Shown: piece by piece, positions 1 through 9,645 of the stretch
Position numbering within the stretch: the first letter of the stretch is position 1
How the letters are laid out: every line of letters starts with the position of its first letter
NCBI RefSeq assembly: GCF_014698965.1
Contig: NZ_JACXAE010000118.1
Coordinates: forward strand, 186,001-250,000
Source of the DNA: Iningainema tapete BLCC-T55
GTDB taxonomy: Bacteria; Cyanobacteriota; Cyanobacteriia; Cyanobacteriales; Nostocaceae
Direction: 5' to 3'
Length of the DNA: 64,000 bases
Made by a program: the position numbers and the translations under genes
Notes under the pieces: model-generated
What the model was told of the DNA's origin: nothing
Seen by the model: the letters and a program-made list of their open reading frames with translations, nothing else
Database searches by the model: none

Positions 1-17
1 CTGAAGGCGTGACTAAT

Positions 18-500
18 TTAAAACAGTCCCAAAGTGAAGGATTTATCGATTGGTAAAGTAGCACCAATACCCAACCAGATAGTAACCAAAGTACCAAAAA
101 GGAATACAGTGGTAGCCACTGGACGACGGAAGGGGTTTTGGAACTTATTCACGTTTTCAATGAACGGAACCAGTATCATTCCCAAGGGTACAGAAGCCAT
201 TGCCAATACCCCTAACAGTTTATTGGGAACTGAGCGGAGAATTTGGAATACAGGGTATAAATACCACTCTGGAAGGATTTCTAACGGAGTAGCAAAAGGA
301 TTTGCTGGTTCGCCAGTCATTACTGGGTCTAGCACAGAAAGAGCCACAATACAAGCAAAAGATCCCATGATTACAACTGGGAAGACGTAGAGCAAGTCGT
401 TAGGCCAAGCTGGTTCACCATAGTAATTGTGACCCATACCTTTTGCCAATTTGGCTCTTAAATTAGGATCGTTCAGATCGGGTTTTTTCAGTGTTGCCAT
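18..500 (-). CDS. petD: Cytochrome b6f complex subunit IV (PetD)
   Basis: This 160-residue protein is subunit IV of the thylakoid cytochrome b6f complex, which passes electrons from plastoquinol to plastocyanin or cytochrome c6. With PetB it builds the quinol-oxidising core equivalent to the C-terminal half of mitochondrial cytochrome b. The N-terminus [12 protein letters not shown] and the block [20 protein letters not shown] around residues 73-92, with the Qo-site PEWY motif, are diagnostic. Three hydrophobic segments follow the family pattern (about 35-57, 93-115 and 128-150), and the length is normal. It lies 277 bases downstream of petB on the same strand, the usual cyanobacterial petB-petD order, so co-transcription is likely. 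Confidence 0.98.
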   Translation of the reverse strand: MATLKKPDLNDPNLRAKLAKGMGHNYYGEPAWPNDLLYVFPVVIMGSFACIVALSVLDPVMTGEPANPFATPLEILPEWYLYPVFQILRSVPNKLLGVLAMASVPLGMILVPFIENVNKFQNPFRRPVATTVFLFGTLVTIWLGIGATLPIDKSFTLGLF

Positions 501-777
501 TTGTAAATGTGTTCTCCAGCTTAAAAAAAGTTAAAGATTTTTTCCGGTTTCCAGTTATCAGTAAGCAGTTACCACTTAAAAAAGGATACCGATTACTAAT
601 AACTGGTCACTGAATATAGCTCTTGTCACCCGCCATTAGGCAAGCTATTGAGAGCGATGTGCATCTTGAGTGTTGTTTTGTTTCTTATGTGTCAATTAAC
701 TGTTATTTCTTCCCATAAGTTTAAAACAAACAACTCACGATTGCATACAGTAGCCCTTGCCTGATTTTCTAGTGGAA

Positions 778-1425
778 TTACAATGGACCAGAAATCCCTT
801 GCTTGCGGATCATCAAGAAGTGCAGCAGCATGAACACGGCAATGAGCCAGGGCAGTACAAAGGTGTGCGCACTGTAGTAGCGAGTTAAGGTAGCTTGTCC
901 AACGCTTGCACCGCCGCGCAGCATATCAGAAATCAGAGTACCAACTACAGGAATTGCTTCTGGTACACCACTAACGATTTTCACAGCCCAGTAGCCAACT
1001 TGGTCCCAAGGTAGGGAATAGCCAGTCACGCCAAAAGAAACGGTAATTACAGCCAGGATGACACCAGTTACCCAAGTTAGTTCGCGGGGCTTCTTAAAAC
1101 CACCAGTAAGGTACACACGGAAGGTGTGTAAAATCATCATCAGTACCATCATGCTAGCAGACCAGCGATGAACTGAGCGAATCAACCAACCGAAGCTGAC
1201 TTCATTCATGATGTACTGTACAGAAGAGTATGCTTCTGTAACAGTTGGGTGGTAGTAGAATGTCATAGCAAATCCAGTGGCAAACTGGATCAAAAAGCAA
1301 GTCAAGGTAATTCCACCGAAACAGTAGAAAATGTTGACGTGAGGAGGGACGTACTTGCTGGTAACGTCTTCAGCCAGCGCCTGAATTTCTAAGCGCTCCT
1401 CGAACCAGTCGTAAACGTTGGCCAT
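778..1425 (-). CDS. petB: Cytochrome b6 (PetB)
   Basis: Cytochrome b6 is the haem-carrying subunit of the thylakoid b6f complex. The 215-residue length is exactly typical. The start [20 protein letters not shown] and haem-ligand histidines in the second helix ([17 protein letters not shown]) and the fourth ([19 protein letters not shown]) are present. Residue 35 is the conserved Cys (NIFYCFGG) that binds haem cn. Four transmembrane helices can be read. Its start faces ctpA across a 469-base divergent intergenic region, an arrangement I recall from Nostoc-type genomes. petD follows on the same strand, so the two probably form one transcript. Confidence 0.98.
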   Translation of the reverse strand: MANVYDWFEERLEIQALAEDVTSKYVPPHVNIFYCFGGITLTCFLIQFATGFAMTFYYHPTVTEAYSSVQYIMNEVSFGWLIRSVHRWSASMMVLMMILHTFRVYLTGGFKKPRELTWVTGVILAVITVSFGVTGYSLPWDQVGYWAVKIVSGVPEAIPVVGTLISDMLRGGASVGQATLTRYYSAHTFVLPWLIAVFMLLHFLMIRKQGISGPL

Positions 1426-1894
1426 ACAAATTTTAATTTCCTAGACATTGATCTTTGGTTGCTGACACTCCCACACGTATTAGGAGTGAGATTCTTGGAC
1501 TCAGACTGCCTAAGTTTGGAATTTCCGTTTTTTAGGTCTTACATTCTGATGTGCCTAGTCTTTCAACTAGCTTCTCAAGCGTTAGTTTCCGTGTGTCGCA
1601 CGGTACTATACCTTTAAGCGCACACACACCAAAACTAAGGATGTGGCGTGCGCTCGGCAATTTTTGTAAATTGGGTATATATTGCGTGGTCTTTGCACCC
1701 AAAAACAAAAAATTGTGGACACAAAGTAGATTTTATCGTTTAGAGAGTGGCACGCGCAGCAGGTCGGTTAAACAACTTTCCTTAACGTGATGCACCACTT
1801 CTATAGAAAAAGTAACATAATCGAGAGATAGATTTCATCAATCAGCTTCGTTACTGGGTAAGTTTGGCAATTTGGGTTGAGATTGTAATTAAAC
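1426..1894. promoter_or_regulatory. Divergent promoter region between petB and ctpA
   Basis: These 469 bases separate the start codons of petB (leftward) and ctpA (rightward), so both promoters should lie here. A TATA-like stretch (GGTATATAT near 1675) is a possible -10 element, but no confident -35/-10 pair could be set. A 79-codon open frame inside lacks a ribosome-binding site and protein-like composition and is not called a gene. Confidence 0.4.
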
Positions 1895-3136
1895 ATGGGG
1901 TTCATGCACAAACAGTTTTTTCGCGCTGGATTAACACTGCTATTGGCTTTTTGGCTGGGTTTTGGCAGTTTTTGCCCACCTGCTGTGGCTTTAAGTGAAG
2001 AACAAAAGTTGGTGACAGAAGTATGGAGAATTGTAAACAGAACTTATTTGGATGAGACATTCAATCACCAAAATTGGTCGAATGTGCGGCAAAAGGTGTT
2101 GGCACAGCCATTGAAAGACAATCAGACGACATATAAGGTGATTCAAGGGATGCTCAGTAGCCTTGATGACCCTTTTACTCGTTTTTTAGACCCAGAACAG
2201 TACCGTAGTTTACAGGTAAATACTTCTGGAGAACTGACTGGAGTGGGATTACAAATTGCCCTCGATCAACAGGGTAAGTTGGAGGTGGTAGCTCCCATAG
2301 CAGGTTCACCTGCAGAAAAAGCAGGTATTAGAGCTCGCGATCGCATCATCAAAATTGAGGGTGTCTCGACCGAGAAACTCTCCCTTGATGAAGCCGCAAC
2401 CAAAATGCGCGGCCCAATTGGTAGTGTTGTCACCCTGGTGATAGATCGAGACTTAGAGGGAGAAAAGGAAATTCAACTGGTGCGCGATCGCATTGCACTT
2501 AACCCAGTCATAGCTCAATTGCATTATTCACCACAAAAAATGCCGATTGGCTACCTTCGACTGACTCAGTTTAATGCTAACGCGGCAATGGAACTAGCAC
2601 ACGCCATTTCTAGTTTAGAAAAAAAAGGCGCTGCTGCCTACATTCTCGATTTAAGAAATAATCCCGGTGGGCTGTTGCAAGCCGGAATTGAAATTGCCCG
2701 AATGTGGTTAGCAAAAGGCACTATCGTCTACACAGTCAACCGTCAAGGCATTCAAGGTAGCTTTGAAGCTTTTGGTCCGCCACTAACCAACGATCCTCTG
2801 GTAATTTTAGTCAATCAAGGATCAGCCAGCGCTAGTGAAATTCTTGCTGGCGCTTTACAAGACAATCATCGCGCTCAACTTGTCGGCGAAACTACCTTTG
2901 GCAAAGGTTTAATTCAATCTTTATTTGAGTTATCTGATGGTTCTGGCTTGGCAGTAACAATCGCCAAGTACGAAACTCCCAATCACCGAGATATTAATAA
3001 ACTCGGTATTCAGCCAGACAAGGTAGTGCCAACTACAGCCATTACCCGCGATCAAATTGGCACAGAAGCTGATGTCCAATATCAAGCTGCTGTGGAATTG
3101 TTGACGAAAGGCAAGGTGGTAGCGGGAGCAGCATAG
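1895..3136 (+). CDS. ctpA: Carboxyl-terminal processing protease CtpA
   Basis: This S41-family serine protease matures the C-terminus of exported proteins; in cyanobacteria CtpA trims the photosystem II D1 precursor on the lumenal side. The 413-residue protein starts with a signal peptide (about residues 1-32, ending near PPAVA). A PDZ domain follows (roughly 95-185, with the GVGLQIAL and GSPAEKAGIRARDRI blocks). The catalytic domain has the Ser in NQGSASASEILAGALQDN and the Lys about 25 residues later in ETTFGKGLIQ, the expected Ser-Lys dyad. ATG at 1895 is used; an ATG at 1904 is an alternative. It is transcribed away from petBD. CtpB and CtpC paralogues share this architecture, so the exact paralogue rests partly on position next to petBD. 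Confidence 0.93.
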   Translation: MGFMHKQFFRAGLTLLLAFWLGFGSFCPPAVALSEEQKLVTEVWRIVNRTYLDETFNHQNWSNVRQKVLAQPLKDNQTTYKVIQGMLSSLDDPFTRFLDPEQYRSLQVNTSGELTGVGLQIALDQQGKLEVVAPIAGSPAEKAGIRARDRIIKIEGVSTEKLSLDEAATKMRGPIGSVVTLVIDRDLEGEKEIQLVRDRIALNPVIAQLHYSPQKMPIGYLRLTQFNANAAMELAHAISSLEKKGAAAYILDLRNNPGGLLQAGIEIARMWLAKGTIVYTVNRQGIQGSFEAFGPPLTNDPLVILVNQGSASASEILAGALQDNHRAQLVGETTFGKGLIQSLFELSDGSGLAVTIAKYETPNHRDINKLGIQPDKVVPTTAITRDQIGTEADVQYQAAVELLTKGKVVAGAA

Positions 3137-3143
3137 GGAGGCA

Positions 3144-3170
3144 GTAGAGACGTTCCGCCGGAACGTCTGT
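3144..3170. repeat. Palindromic repeat, GTAGAGACG family
   Basis: The stretch reads GTAGAGACGTTCC-GCC-GGAACGTCT, a short perfect-stem palindrome just after ctpA. The same sequence recurs at 13877-13907 and, with variant centres, at 9589-9615 and 19285-19314 and inside smc. It could work as a 3' hairpin for ctpA. Confidence 0.8.
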
Positions 3171-3208
3171 TATTGAGTCAGGAGTTATTAATTCTTAACT
3201 CCTAACTC

Positions 3209-3892
3209 TTAAAAAGGTGGTTGTAACTGAAGCAAAGCCTGTAAATCCAGTTGGGCGAGGTGTTTGTAAGCATTATCTATCACACGTCTGCCGCGTAGAA
3301 AGCCAGTGTTAGCACCAGGACAAATATATTGGATTGCGGGTGTGAAGCGTTCTAACAAGGACTGAATACTCTTGATTTGTCGTCGCCAGTGAAAAGTTTT
3401 CTCTGTACGTAAAGGCACTGGTTCACCTTGCTGGTTGGGGAGTAAATGACGCCCAGAAAACAGTACGCCTCCATGAGCATTGTAGTAAAGGCAAGATGAA
3501 CCAGGAGAATAACCGGGTGTCCAAATTACTTGGGTGAGTGTATCCAGTGTGAATTCTTGACCAAAAGTAGTTACAGTTAATTCAGGTAAAAGATAAGCTT
3601 CTTGCTCTTGAATCAAAATCTCCGGTTGGAAGGTTTGATGAATTTCTGCTATCTTGCCAATCGCCACCCGATGGGTAATTAGCAACCAACGCACACCGCC
3701 ATGCATTAGCAAAAAATTCTGATTTACTTCATCCCAACTCGGACAGTCGATCAAGATATTGCCTTCATTTCTTACAATAAAGTAAGCGGTTCCCCCTAGT
3801 GTGTCCCGATTAGGTGGGAAGGCGAAAATATCATCTAACACTGTCCGTGGGGACTTATCCTTTGAACTAGACTCTTGAGGCAAGGGACACAT
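3209..3892 (-). CDS. Metallo-beta-lactamase-fold protein without the usual metal ligands
   Basis: This protein of about 227 residues resembles metallo-beta-lactamase-fold hydrolases: GGTAYFIVRNEGNILIDCPS near the N-terminus, a strand ending in LLITH, and TPGYSPGSSCLYY where active members have a TPGHTPG loop. The ligand motif HxHxDH is not present; the sequence there is ITHRVAIGKI, and the second ligand His is replaced in TPGYSPG. It is therefore probably not a classic zinc hydrolase. Conserved blocks near the end (FTPAIQYICPGANTGFLRG) suggest a maintained cyanobacterial family rather than decay. ATG at 3892 is preferred over an upstream TTG at 3904. It is divergent from the M50 protease gene 49 bases away. 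The physiological role is unknown. Confidence 0.7.
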   Translation of the reverse strand: MCPLPQESSSKDKSPRTVLDDIFAFPPNRDTLGGTAYFIVRNEGNILIDCPSWDEVNQNFLLMHGGVRWLLITHRVAIGKIAEIHQTFQPEILIQEQEAYLLPELTVTTFGQEFTLDTLTQVIWTPGYSPGSSCLYYNAHGGVLFSGRHLLPNQQGEPVPLRTEKTFHWRRQIKSIQSLLERFTPAIQYICPGANTGFLRGRRVIDNAYKHLAQLDLQALLQLQPPF

Positions 3893-3941
3893 GAGCAACA
3901 ACAAGCAAAAATTATATATATCTTAATAACTAGAAGATAGC

Positions 3942-5420
3942 ATGACATTTTGGTTTTTCATTATACTAGGAATCGCAACTTATCTTATGGTGCAGCGCAC
4001 AGTCGCTCGCATCACTAAAACACCTGTTTGGTTGTTATGGCTGGTGCTGATGATACCAGCAACGATATGGACAACTTGGACAGCAATCTATGGTGCAAAA
4101 CTACCTCCGCCACGGGCTTTAGTAGTTTGGCCTTTAATTCTTTGTCCTGTGCTATACTGGATTTTGTTTCAATGGGGACGTCAGTTGCCAAATGGTAAAC
4201 AGAATCAACCCCAAGTACAAGAATCAAACTCAGCTACAAATCCTATTCCTGAACCAGTACAAGTGCGTTTCATTGAACCAACGGAAGAAGCCCAGTTGCG
4301 GAATTGTTTTCCCTGGTCTGCATACTACATCCACAACATTGAGTATAGACCCCAAGCTGCAATTTGCCGTGGTCAATTAAGAACTACAGCTGAAAATGCC
4401 TATCAGCAGATAAAAGCAAATGTTGAAGCGCAATTTGGCGATCGCTTCTTATTAATCTTTCAAGAAGGCATCAATGACAAACCCTTCTTTGTCATTGTTC
4501 CCAATCCTCAAGCAGCTAAGAATAACAATCGTAATTCACAAAAGTTAACAAGGCCAGGATTGGCGTTGTCACTATTAGTAGCTACTTTAATGACAACTAC
4601 CTGGGTGGGAGTAGTGCAAATTGCTGGTGTTAAGCTTACAGCCATACAAGCCGATCCATCTGTTTTGTTGAGAGGATTGCCCTATGCCCTGGCACTAATT
4701 ACAATTTTGGGCATTCATGAACTTGGTCATTACCTAACAGCTCGGTCTTACAAAATTCGCTCAACATTGCCTTACTTTATCCCAATGCCTTTTTTCTTGG
4801 GAACTTTTGGTGCATTTATTCAAATGCGTAGTCCTGTACCCAATCGTAAAGCTCTGTTTGACGTAAGTATTGCAGGACCACTAGCAGGTTTTTTAGCAAC
4901 ATTACCCTTACTATACTGGGGCTTAGCTCATTCAGAATTAGTTCCGGTAAATGAAAAAACAGGATTGCTTAATCCTGATGCTCTTAATCCGAGAAATTCG
5001 ATTTTACTAGCATTAATATCCAAGTTAGCTCTAGGAAGTCAATTAGCACCAAAACTTGCCCTTGACATGCATCCAGTGGCAGTAGCTGGTTTTCTCGGAC
5101 TGATTGTGACAGCATTAAATCTCATGCCTGTGGGACAATTGGATGGAGGGCATATAGTTCACGCAATGTTTGGTCAAAAAACCGCAATTGTAATTGGTCA
5201 AATTGCCCGCTTGTTATTACTATTACTTTGTTTGGTACAACCAGAATTTTTCTTGTGGGCAATTATTCTATTATTTATGCCTTTAATTGATGAACCAGCA
5301 CTCAACGATGTCACTGAACTTGATAACAAACGTGATATTGGCGGGTTATTAGCAATGGTTTTGTTGATTTTAATTGTGCTGCCATTACCGGATGCGATCG
5401 CTCGTTTGTTACAAATTTAA
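3942..5420 (+). CDS. Site-2-type intramembrane metalloprotease (M50 family)
   Basis: This polytopic membrane protein of 492 residues belongs to the M50/S2P zinc proteases, which cut substrates inside the membrane, for example anti-sigma factors or regulatory membrane proteins. The zinc motif HELGH is at residues 259-263, and the third ligand Asp is at about 401 in NLMPVGQLDGGH. Two N-terminal membrane segments (about 1-20 and 25-47) precede a soluble stretch with a cyanobacterial domain (about 105-185). The catalytic membrane core covers about 200-440. The N-terminal cytosolic insert resembles that of plant and cyanobacterial EGY-like proteases. It stands alone on its strand between a divergent gene and the DUF4058 gene; its substrate cannot be deduced. 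Confidence 0.88.
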   Translation: MTFWFFIILGIATYLMVQRTVARITKTPVWLLWLVLMIPATIWTTWTAIYGAKLPPPRALVVWPLILCPVLYWILFQWGRQLPNGKQNQPQVQESNSATNPIPEPVQVRFIEPTEEAQLRNCFPWSAYYIHNIEYRPQAAICRGQLRTTAENAYQQIKANVEAQFGDRFLLIFQEGINDKPFFVIVPNPQAAKNNNRNSQKLTRPGLALSLLVATLMTTTWVGVVQIAGVKLTAIQADPSVLLRGLPYALALITILGIHELGHYLTARSYKIRSTLPYFIPMPFFLGTFGAFIQMRSPVPNRKALFDVSIAGPLAGFLATLPLLYWGLAHSELVPVNEKTGLLNPDALNPRNSILLALISKLALGSQLAPKLALDMHPVAVAGFLGLIVTALNLMPVGQLDGGHIVHAMFGQKTAIVIGQIARLLLLLLCLVQPEFFLWAIILLFMPLIDEPALNDVTELDNKRDIGGLLAMVLLILIVLPLPDAIARLLQI

Positions 5421-5479
5421 CTTCTCAGTTGAGCAATCTCTATTGCTACAATAAGTTGTAATAAAATGCAGTCTGACTT

Positions 5480-6265
5480 ATGCTATCTCCTTTTCCAGGA
5501 ATGAATCCCTATCTAGAAGATCCAGAAATGTGGCCAGAAGTCCATCACTGGATAATTACACTCATTGCCGAGTTACTAGTTCCGCAACTACGCCCCAAGT
5601 ACAGAGTCGCAATTGAAAAACGTGTTTATCAAAGTACGGATGAAGAATCCTTACTAGTAGGAATTCCTGATGTATCTGTGGGGAGAAATCTGATTGCTGA
5701 CAAAGGACAATCTAACGTTGCTGTAGCTACACCGCCAAGCAAACCAGTCACTGTCAGAATTCCTATGGTAGAAGAAGTGCGGGAAGGATATTTGGAGGTG
5801 AGAGAGGTAGGAACTGGGGAAGTAATTACGGTGATTGAGCTGCTCTCACCCAAGAATAAGCGAGCAGGAAAAGGAAGACAAGCTTATGAAAAAAAGCGGC
5901 TGCGGGTTTTGGATAGTCTAAGTCATTTAGTCGAAATTGACTTGCTGCGAGGGGGAAAACCTATGCCAATTTTAGGCGATCGTATTCAAGCCTCTTACCG
6001 AATTTTAGTCAGTCGCAGCAACAAACGTCCCACAGCAGAATTATATCCCTTTGAATTGCAAGAACCAATTCCCACCTTTCCATTACCCTTGCGTCAAGGC
6101 GATACAGAGCCAATAGTAGATTTACAAGCATTATTACAAGGGGTATACGACCGTGCGGGGTTAGATATGGCAATAGATTATACCCGTGAACCAGTTCCCC
6201 CTTTGGCAGAATCGGATGCAGCTTGGGCAAACGCCCTGTTACAACAGCAAGGTTTTCGTTCTTAA
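5480..6265 (+). CDS. DUF4058 family protein
   Basis: This 261-residue protein has the hallmark opening MLSPFPGMNPYLEDPEMWPEVH of the DUF4058 family, which is abundant in cyanobacteria and planctomycetes and has no known function. Further family blocks are IELLSPKNKRAGKGRQAYEKKR near residues 118-140 and the ending VPPLAESDAAWANALLQQQG. The fold has been likened to restriction-endonuclease-like proteins (the ELLSPKNK block could be an E-x-K-like site), but that is inference. No signal peptide or membrane segment is seen. It follows the M50 gene by 59 bases on the same strand, with no evident functional link. Confidence 0.85.
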   Translation: MLSPFPGMNPYLEDPEMWPEVHHWIITLIAELLVPQLRPKYRVAIEKRVYQSTDEESLLVGIPDVSVGRNLIADKGQSNVAVATPPSKPVTVRIPMVEEVREGYLEVREVGTGEVITVIELLSPKNKRAGKGRQAYEKKRLRVLDSLSHLVEIDLLRGGKPMPILGDRIQASYRILVSRSNKRPTAELYPFELQEPIPTFPLPLRQGDTEPIVDLQALLQGVYDRAGLDMAIDYTREPVPPLAESDAAWANALLQQQGFRS

Positions 6266-6374
6266 CTCAATGATGGTAACAAGAAAGTGAATGTATTTAC
6301 GTAAGACTCCTGAACCGAGTGATGAGCTAAAAGTAGAGAATAGAGGTTAATTAAATTACAGCAGGAAAATTTTG

Positions 6375-7475
6375 ATGAGTGCTGGTATCTACCTCATTCA
6401 GGATGATGGACAGCTACTTGAAATGACAGAACAAGCCTATGATTCAGAGGCTTTACTGCAAGAACTGCTTGCCAAATATCCTAATCTTTTAGCCGGAGAA
6501 CAAATAGATAGTGTTGTACCAAGACGGTGGCTGTTAATTTCTCGTGAGATAGCAGTACCAGATCAAGAAGATAGCACAGGGCGTTGGGCATTAGATCACT
6601 TGTTTCTTGACCAAGATGGAGTAAGTACTCTAGTAGAAGTTAAACGTAGTAGCGACAGTCGTACTAGACGAGAAGTTGTTGGTCAAATGCTAGATTATGC
6701 TGCTAATGCAGTGGTTTACTGGTCTATAGAGACAATTCGCGCCCAGTTTCAAATTAATTGTCAAAGACTTGGTATTGAACCCGAACAAGTGCTGCGAGAA
6801 TTTCTTGGTACTGATACCGATCAAGAACAGTTTTGGCAGTTAGTCAAAACTAACTTGCTAGCAGGTAAAATCAGACTAGTATTTGTTGCTGATAAAATTC
6901 CCCTCGAACTTCAACGTGTAGTGGAGTTTCTGAATCAGCAAATGAATCCAGCCCAAGTATTAGCACTAGAAATCAAGCAATACGTTGGCGAAAAACAGAA
7001 AACTCTTGTTCCTAGAGTAATCAGTCAAACACTAAAAAAACCTAGTATCTCCGGTGAATTTAAACAATGGAACGAATCCTCATTTTTTCTAGAACTAGAA
7101 ACTAAATATAATAGTGAAACTGTTATGGTTGCCCGCCAAATTTTACAATGGACAACTGACAAAAAAATTGAAATACAGTGGGGCAAAGGTAAAACTTATG
7201 GTTCTTTTATTGGTAAAATAAGTAATCAAGTCGGCGAAAAGCAAAAGCTTTTAAATGTTTCCACCGATGGCAAAGTGTGGTGCGAAGCAATCTTTTCACA
7301 TAGAGAAAAAAAAATCAACTGGCTAAATCACTTTCCCGATGTTTTTGATAAATCAAAATCAGTCAATCTTTCCAGTTGGTCAATCCCTTTACTAGCACTA
7401 AAAGATGAACTAGTATTAAAACAGTTTTTAGTCGCAATGAACTGGGCAGTCGAACAAGTCCAAACAATTAACTAA
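6375..7475 (+). CDS. PD-(D/E)XK nuclease-like protein
   Basis: This 366-residue protein has a plausible restriction-endonuclease-like core near its N-terminus: Asp74 (ALDHLFLD), Glu88-x-Lys90 (TLVEVKRSS) and Gln104-x3-Tyr108 (QMLDYA), spaced as in the D..ExK..QxxxY arrangement of RecB-like nucleases. The C-terminal half (about 225-366) is a separate region rich in Lys and aromatic residues. ATG at 6375 is chosen because GCAGGAAA lies about 10 bases upstream; a TTG one codon earlier is less likely. Such stand-alone proteins are common in cyanobacteria; DNA repair, restriction or a cryptic nuclease role are all possible. No methyltransferase or specificity subunit is adjacent. Confidence 0.7.
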   Translation: MSAGIYLIQDDGQLLEMTEQAYDSEALLQELLAKYPNLLAGEQIDSVVPRRWLLISREIAVPDQEDSTGRWALDHLFLDQDGVSTLVEVKRSSDSRTRREVVGQMLDYAANAVVYWSIETIRAQFQINCQRLGIEPEQVLREFLGTDTDQEQFWQLVKTNLLAGKIRLVFVADKIPLELQRVVEFLNQQMNPAQVLALEIKQYVGEKQKTLVPRVISQTLKKPSISGEFKQWNESSFFLELETKYNSETVMVARQILQWTTDKKIEIQWGKGKTYGSFIGKISNQVGEKQKLLNVSTDGKVWCEAIFSHREKKINWLNHFPDVFDKSKSVNLSSWSIPLLALKDELVLKQFLVAMNWAVEQVQTIN

Positions 7476-7573
7476 TTATTCTCACACAAAGCTGAGGGCG
7501 GGCTTTCCGGCCCGCACCACAAGCAAAAACTCCCTCTGCGTTCTGGAGCGCCTCTGCGGTTCAATATCTTACA

Positions 7574-8134
7574 TCAACTCGTTGCTGTAGCAGCCTCAGA
7601 TGCTTTTGGCGCAGTCGTTCCACCCATGCGAATTTCCGAAGTAAACGAAGCCATACTAAAGCCGCCAAAACGCTTCAATACACTTACCCGCATTCTTAAA
7701 TTAGGACTAGCAAACCACAAACGCTCCTCAGACCACATAGTTTCATACTCTGTAGTTAGAGTCAAGGCATCATCACTACCAATCTTATAGCTTCCGGCAA
7801 CAGGAGCCTTCTCAGCATAACCCATTTCCCGCAGCAACTTCCCTTCATTGGGATTACCTTCATCAGGTACAATTACCAGTACCGTAGAACCAGTGTGTTT
7901 TTCTTCATCCCATTCCATTGTGCCGTTCCAGGAAACTCTAGCACCACAGTTGGCTTTGCTAGGATCGATTTCGTACTGTTGACACAATTTGATCACATCT
8001 GGATGATCTTTTGCTAGCGATTCTATTACAAGCTCTGATTTCCCATTCTCTGCTTGCTTAAAAGCCAAGTGGTGACTAGTACGTTGAGAAAACCATTTAC
8101 CAGCACTTAACTGAAAAAACTCTTCAATATTCAT
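7574..8134 (-). CDS. cpcS: Phycobiliprotein chromophore lyase, CpcS/CpeS type
   Basis: This 186-residue protein belongs to the CpcS/CpeS lipocalin-like lyases that attach phycocyanobilin to Cys-84-type sites on phycobiliproteins. The start [20 protein letters not shown] and blocks [30 protein letters not shown] and [15 protein letters not shown] match the broad-range Nostoc lyase I know from memory. Normal length is about 170-200 residues. ATG at 8134 is preferred to a TTG one codon upstream. The HEAT-repeat gene lies 67 bases upstream on the same strand, so the two may share a transcript and a link to phycobilisome assembly or turnover. Confidence 0.9.
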   Translation of the reverse strand: MNIEEFFQLSAGKWFSQRTSHHLAFKQAENGKSELVIESLAKDHPDVIKLCQQYEIDPSKANCGARVSWNGTMEWDEEKHTGSTVLVIVPDEGNPNEGKLLREMGYAEKAPVAGSYKIGSDDALTLTTEYETMWSEERLWFASPNLRMRVSVLKRFGGFSMASFTSEIRMGGTTAPKASEAATATS

Positions 8135-8201
8135 CAATCAAACCTGACGTTAAATTTCTTAGTGATCTAACTTATTCCAAGGTAGCACCGAAGTGTTGGT
8201 A

Positions 8202-8879
8202 TTATGCTTGATTAGCCGCTTCCTCTAATCTTTTGAGAGAAATTCTTGCTGATTCAGCAACGTGGGGATGGCTATCTTTTTCTAGGTATTTCAAAGCTGA
8301 GATACTCTTGGGGCTGGGAAGATTACCTAAGGCTTCTGCAAGACGTTGGCGTACTAACCAGTCTTCTGATTGGGCAAAGCGCAGAATCTGATCTACTGAT
8401 TCTACATCTTTGATTTCTCCTAGTGCTGCGATCGCCGCTTGTTGTACAACTACTTCTTCACTATCCAAGGCGCTAATTAATACTTCATGGGCGCGTTTGT
8501 CTTTAAGATTACCAAGGGATACTGCGGCGCTAAAGCGTACTAGCCAATCTGTGTCTTCATAAAATGCTCTTACGAGCGGTTCTAATGCTCTGACATCCCC
8601 TAAGTATCCTAACGCACCTGCTGCGTCGGCGCGAATACCGTAATCTGGATCAGATTCGAGGATTTGGATTAAAATTGGATAGCAATCTTGAGTTTGTTTG
8701 ACTCCTAAGGCAAATATTGCCATTGACCGCAGTTGGAGAGATTCATCATCTAATACCTTTTTAATTAAAGGTACTGCTTCTTCTGCGGGAACTTCTCTTA
8801 GACTTGCTAGGGCTACCATGCGATCGCGCAAATTTGGACTTTCTAACTGCGCGGATAATTCTTCTATGCTTTGTGTCAT
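8202..8879 (-). CDS. HEAT-repeat protein, NblB/CpcE-like
   Basis: The 225-residue protein consists of about six tandem HEAT or PBS-lyase-type repeats. Recurring blocks such as LRSMAIFALGVK, IRADAAGALGYLGD, VRFSAAVSLGNLKD and VRQRLAEALGNL are spaced about 31 residues apart. No signal or membrane segment is present. Proteins of this size and repeat type include NblB, needed for phycobilisome breakdown in starvation, and CpcE/CpcF-type lyase subunits. Its place directly upstream of the chromophore lyase gene supports a phycobiliprotein-related role, but the repeats themselves do not tell lyase from degradation factor. NblB-like is my preferred guess. Confidence 0.8.
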   Translation of the reverse strand: MTQSIEELSAQLESPNLRDRMVALASLREVPAEEAVPLIKKVLDDESLQLRSMAIFALGVKQTQDCYPILIQILESDPDYGIRADAAGALGYLGDVRALEPLVRAFYEDTDWLVRFSAAVSLGNLKDKRAHEVLISALDSEEVVVQQAAIAALGEIKDVESVDQILRFAQSEDWLVRQRLAEALGNLPSPKSISALKYLEKDSHPHVAESARISLKRLEEAANQA

Positions 8880-9053
8880 TTATCTTAAAGCGTTTTTGCT
8901 AGTTATACTTATCTTATAAGTATTATTGGTATTATAATAATAGGGTCTTTGGATAGATTTAATGAACCGCACGCCTGCACAGAGGACGCAGAGGAGTAAG
9001 TGCTATTTGTGAAGCTGTACTTTTGTCTGGGGATTGCTGTTGAGATGGATTTT

Positions 9054-9479
9054 TCAACTGGCTGGAGTCAATTGGTTACAAATTGTGTTTTGCGCAAGAT
9101 TGGCGACAACTGTGATCAAGTTATCGGGATCGAAAGGCTTGGTTAGATATGTAGTGAATCCCGCATCGATAGCTTGAGTCAGTGAAGTTTGGTAAGCAAT
9201 TCCTGTTAATGCTATGGCTGGAATTTTTTGTACTTGCGGATCTTTATGAGCTCTAATTTTCCTAATTAGCGAATAACCATCTTCATCAGGCATGGAAATA
9301 TCACTAATTAAAACATGCGGTTGAAACTCTGTGATCATTGTCAAGACATTATGAGCTAATGTCGCAGTCATTACCTGCGTATTTAACGTCTCAAAAATAG
9401 CAGTGATTAACTCCAGAGAGTCAACGTTATCATCAACTACTAATAAGCGCAAGCCATTAAATATTTCCAAACTGTTCAT
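9054..9479 (-). CDS. Single-domain response regulator
   Basis: This 141-residue protein is a stand-alone receiver domain. The phospho-acceptor Asp sits in HVLISDISMPDEDG (about residue 60), the acidic pair is in LLVVDDN (about 16-17), the Thr/Ser switch is in IALTG, and the conserved Lys is in YLTKPFDPDNL (about 113). No output domain follows, so it must signal through a partner protein. Such CheY-like proteins often act with hybrid kinases encoded elsewhere. No kinase gene is next to it. Confidence 0.9.
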   Translation of the reverse strand: MNSLEIFNGLRLLVVDDNVDSLELITAIFETLNTQVMTATLAHNVLTMITEFQPHVLISDISMPDEDGYSLIRKIRAHKDPQVQKIPAIALTGIAYQTSLTQAIDAGFTTYLTKPFDPDNLITVVANLAQNTICNQLTPAS

Positions 9480-9588
9480 AAAGTAGATTTTTTGGCATAC
9501 TCTTTTAATAAGAGTAGATTCATAATAATATATCTATCTATCTTAAGACATATAAAATAATATTTAAATTTGTGTAGTTTTGTAAATA

Positions 9589-9615
9589 GTAGAGAAGTTC
9601 CATGAAACGTCTCTA
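9589..9615. repeat. Palindromic repeat, GTAGAGACG family (imperfect)
   Basis: GTAGAGAAGTTCC-ATG-AAACGTCTCTAC is an imperfect copy of the palindrome seen perfectly at 19285-19314. It lies between the response regulator and the GPH transporter gene. Confidence 0.7.
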
Positions 9616-9645
9616 CAAAAATTGTGGATTTCATGGGCGGGAGTA

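Noticed and set aside
1551-1790. 79-codon open frame between petB and ctpA
   Set aside because: No ribosome-binding site, no recognisable domain and atypical composition; it lies in the divergent promoter region.
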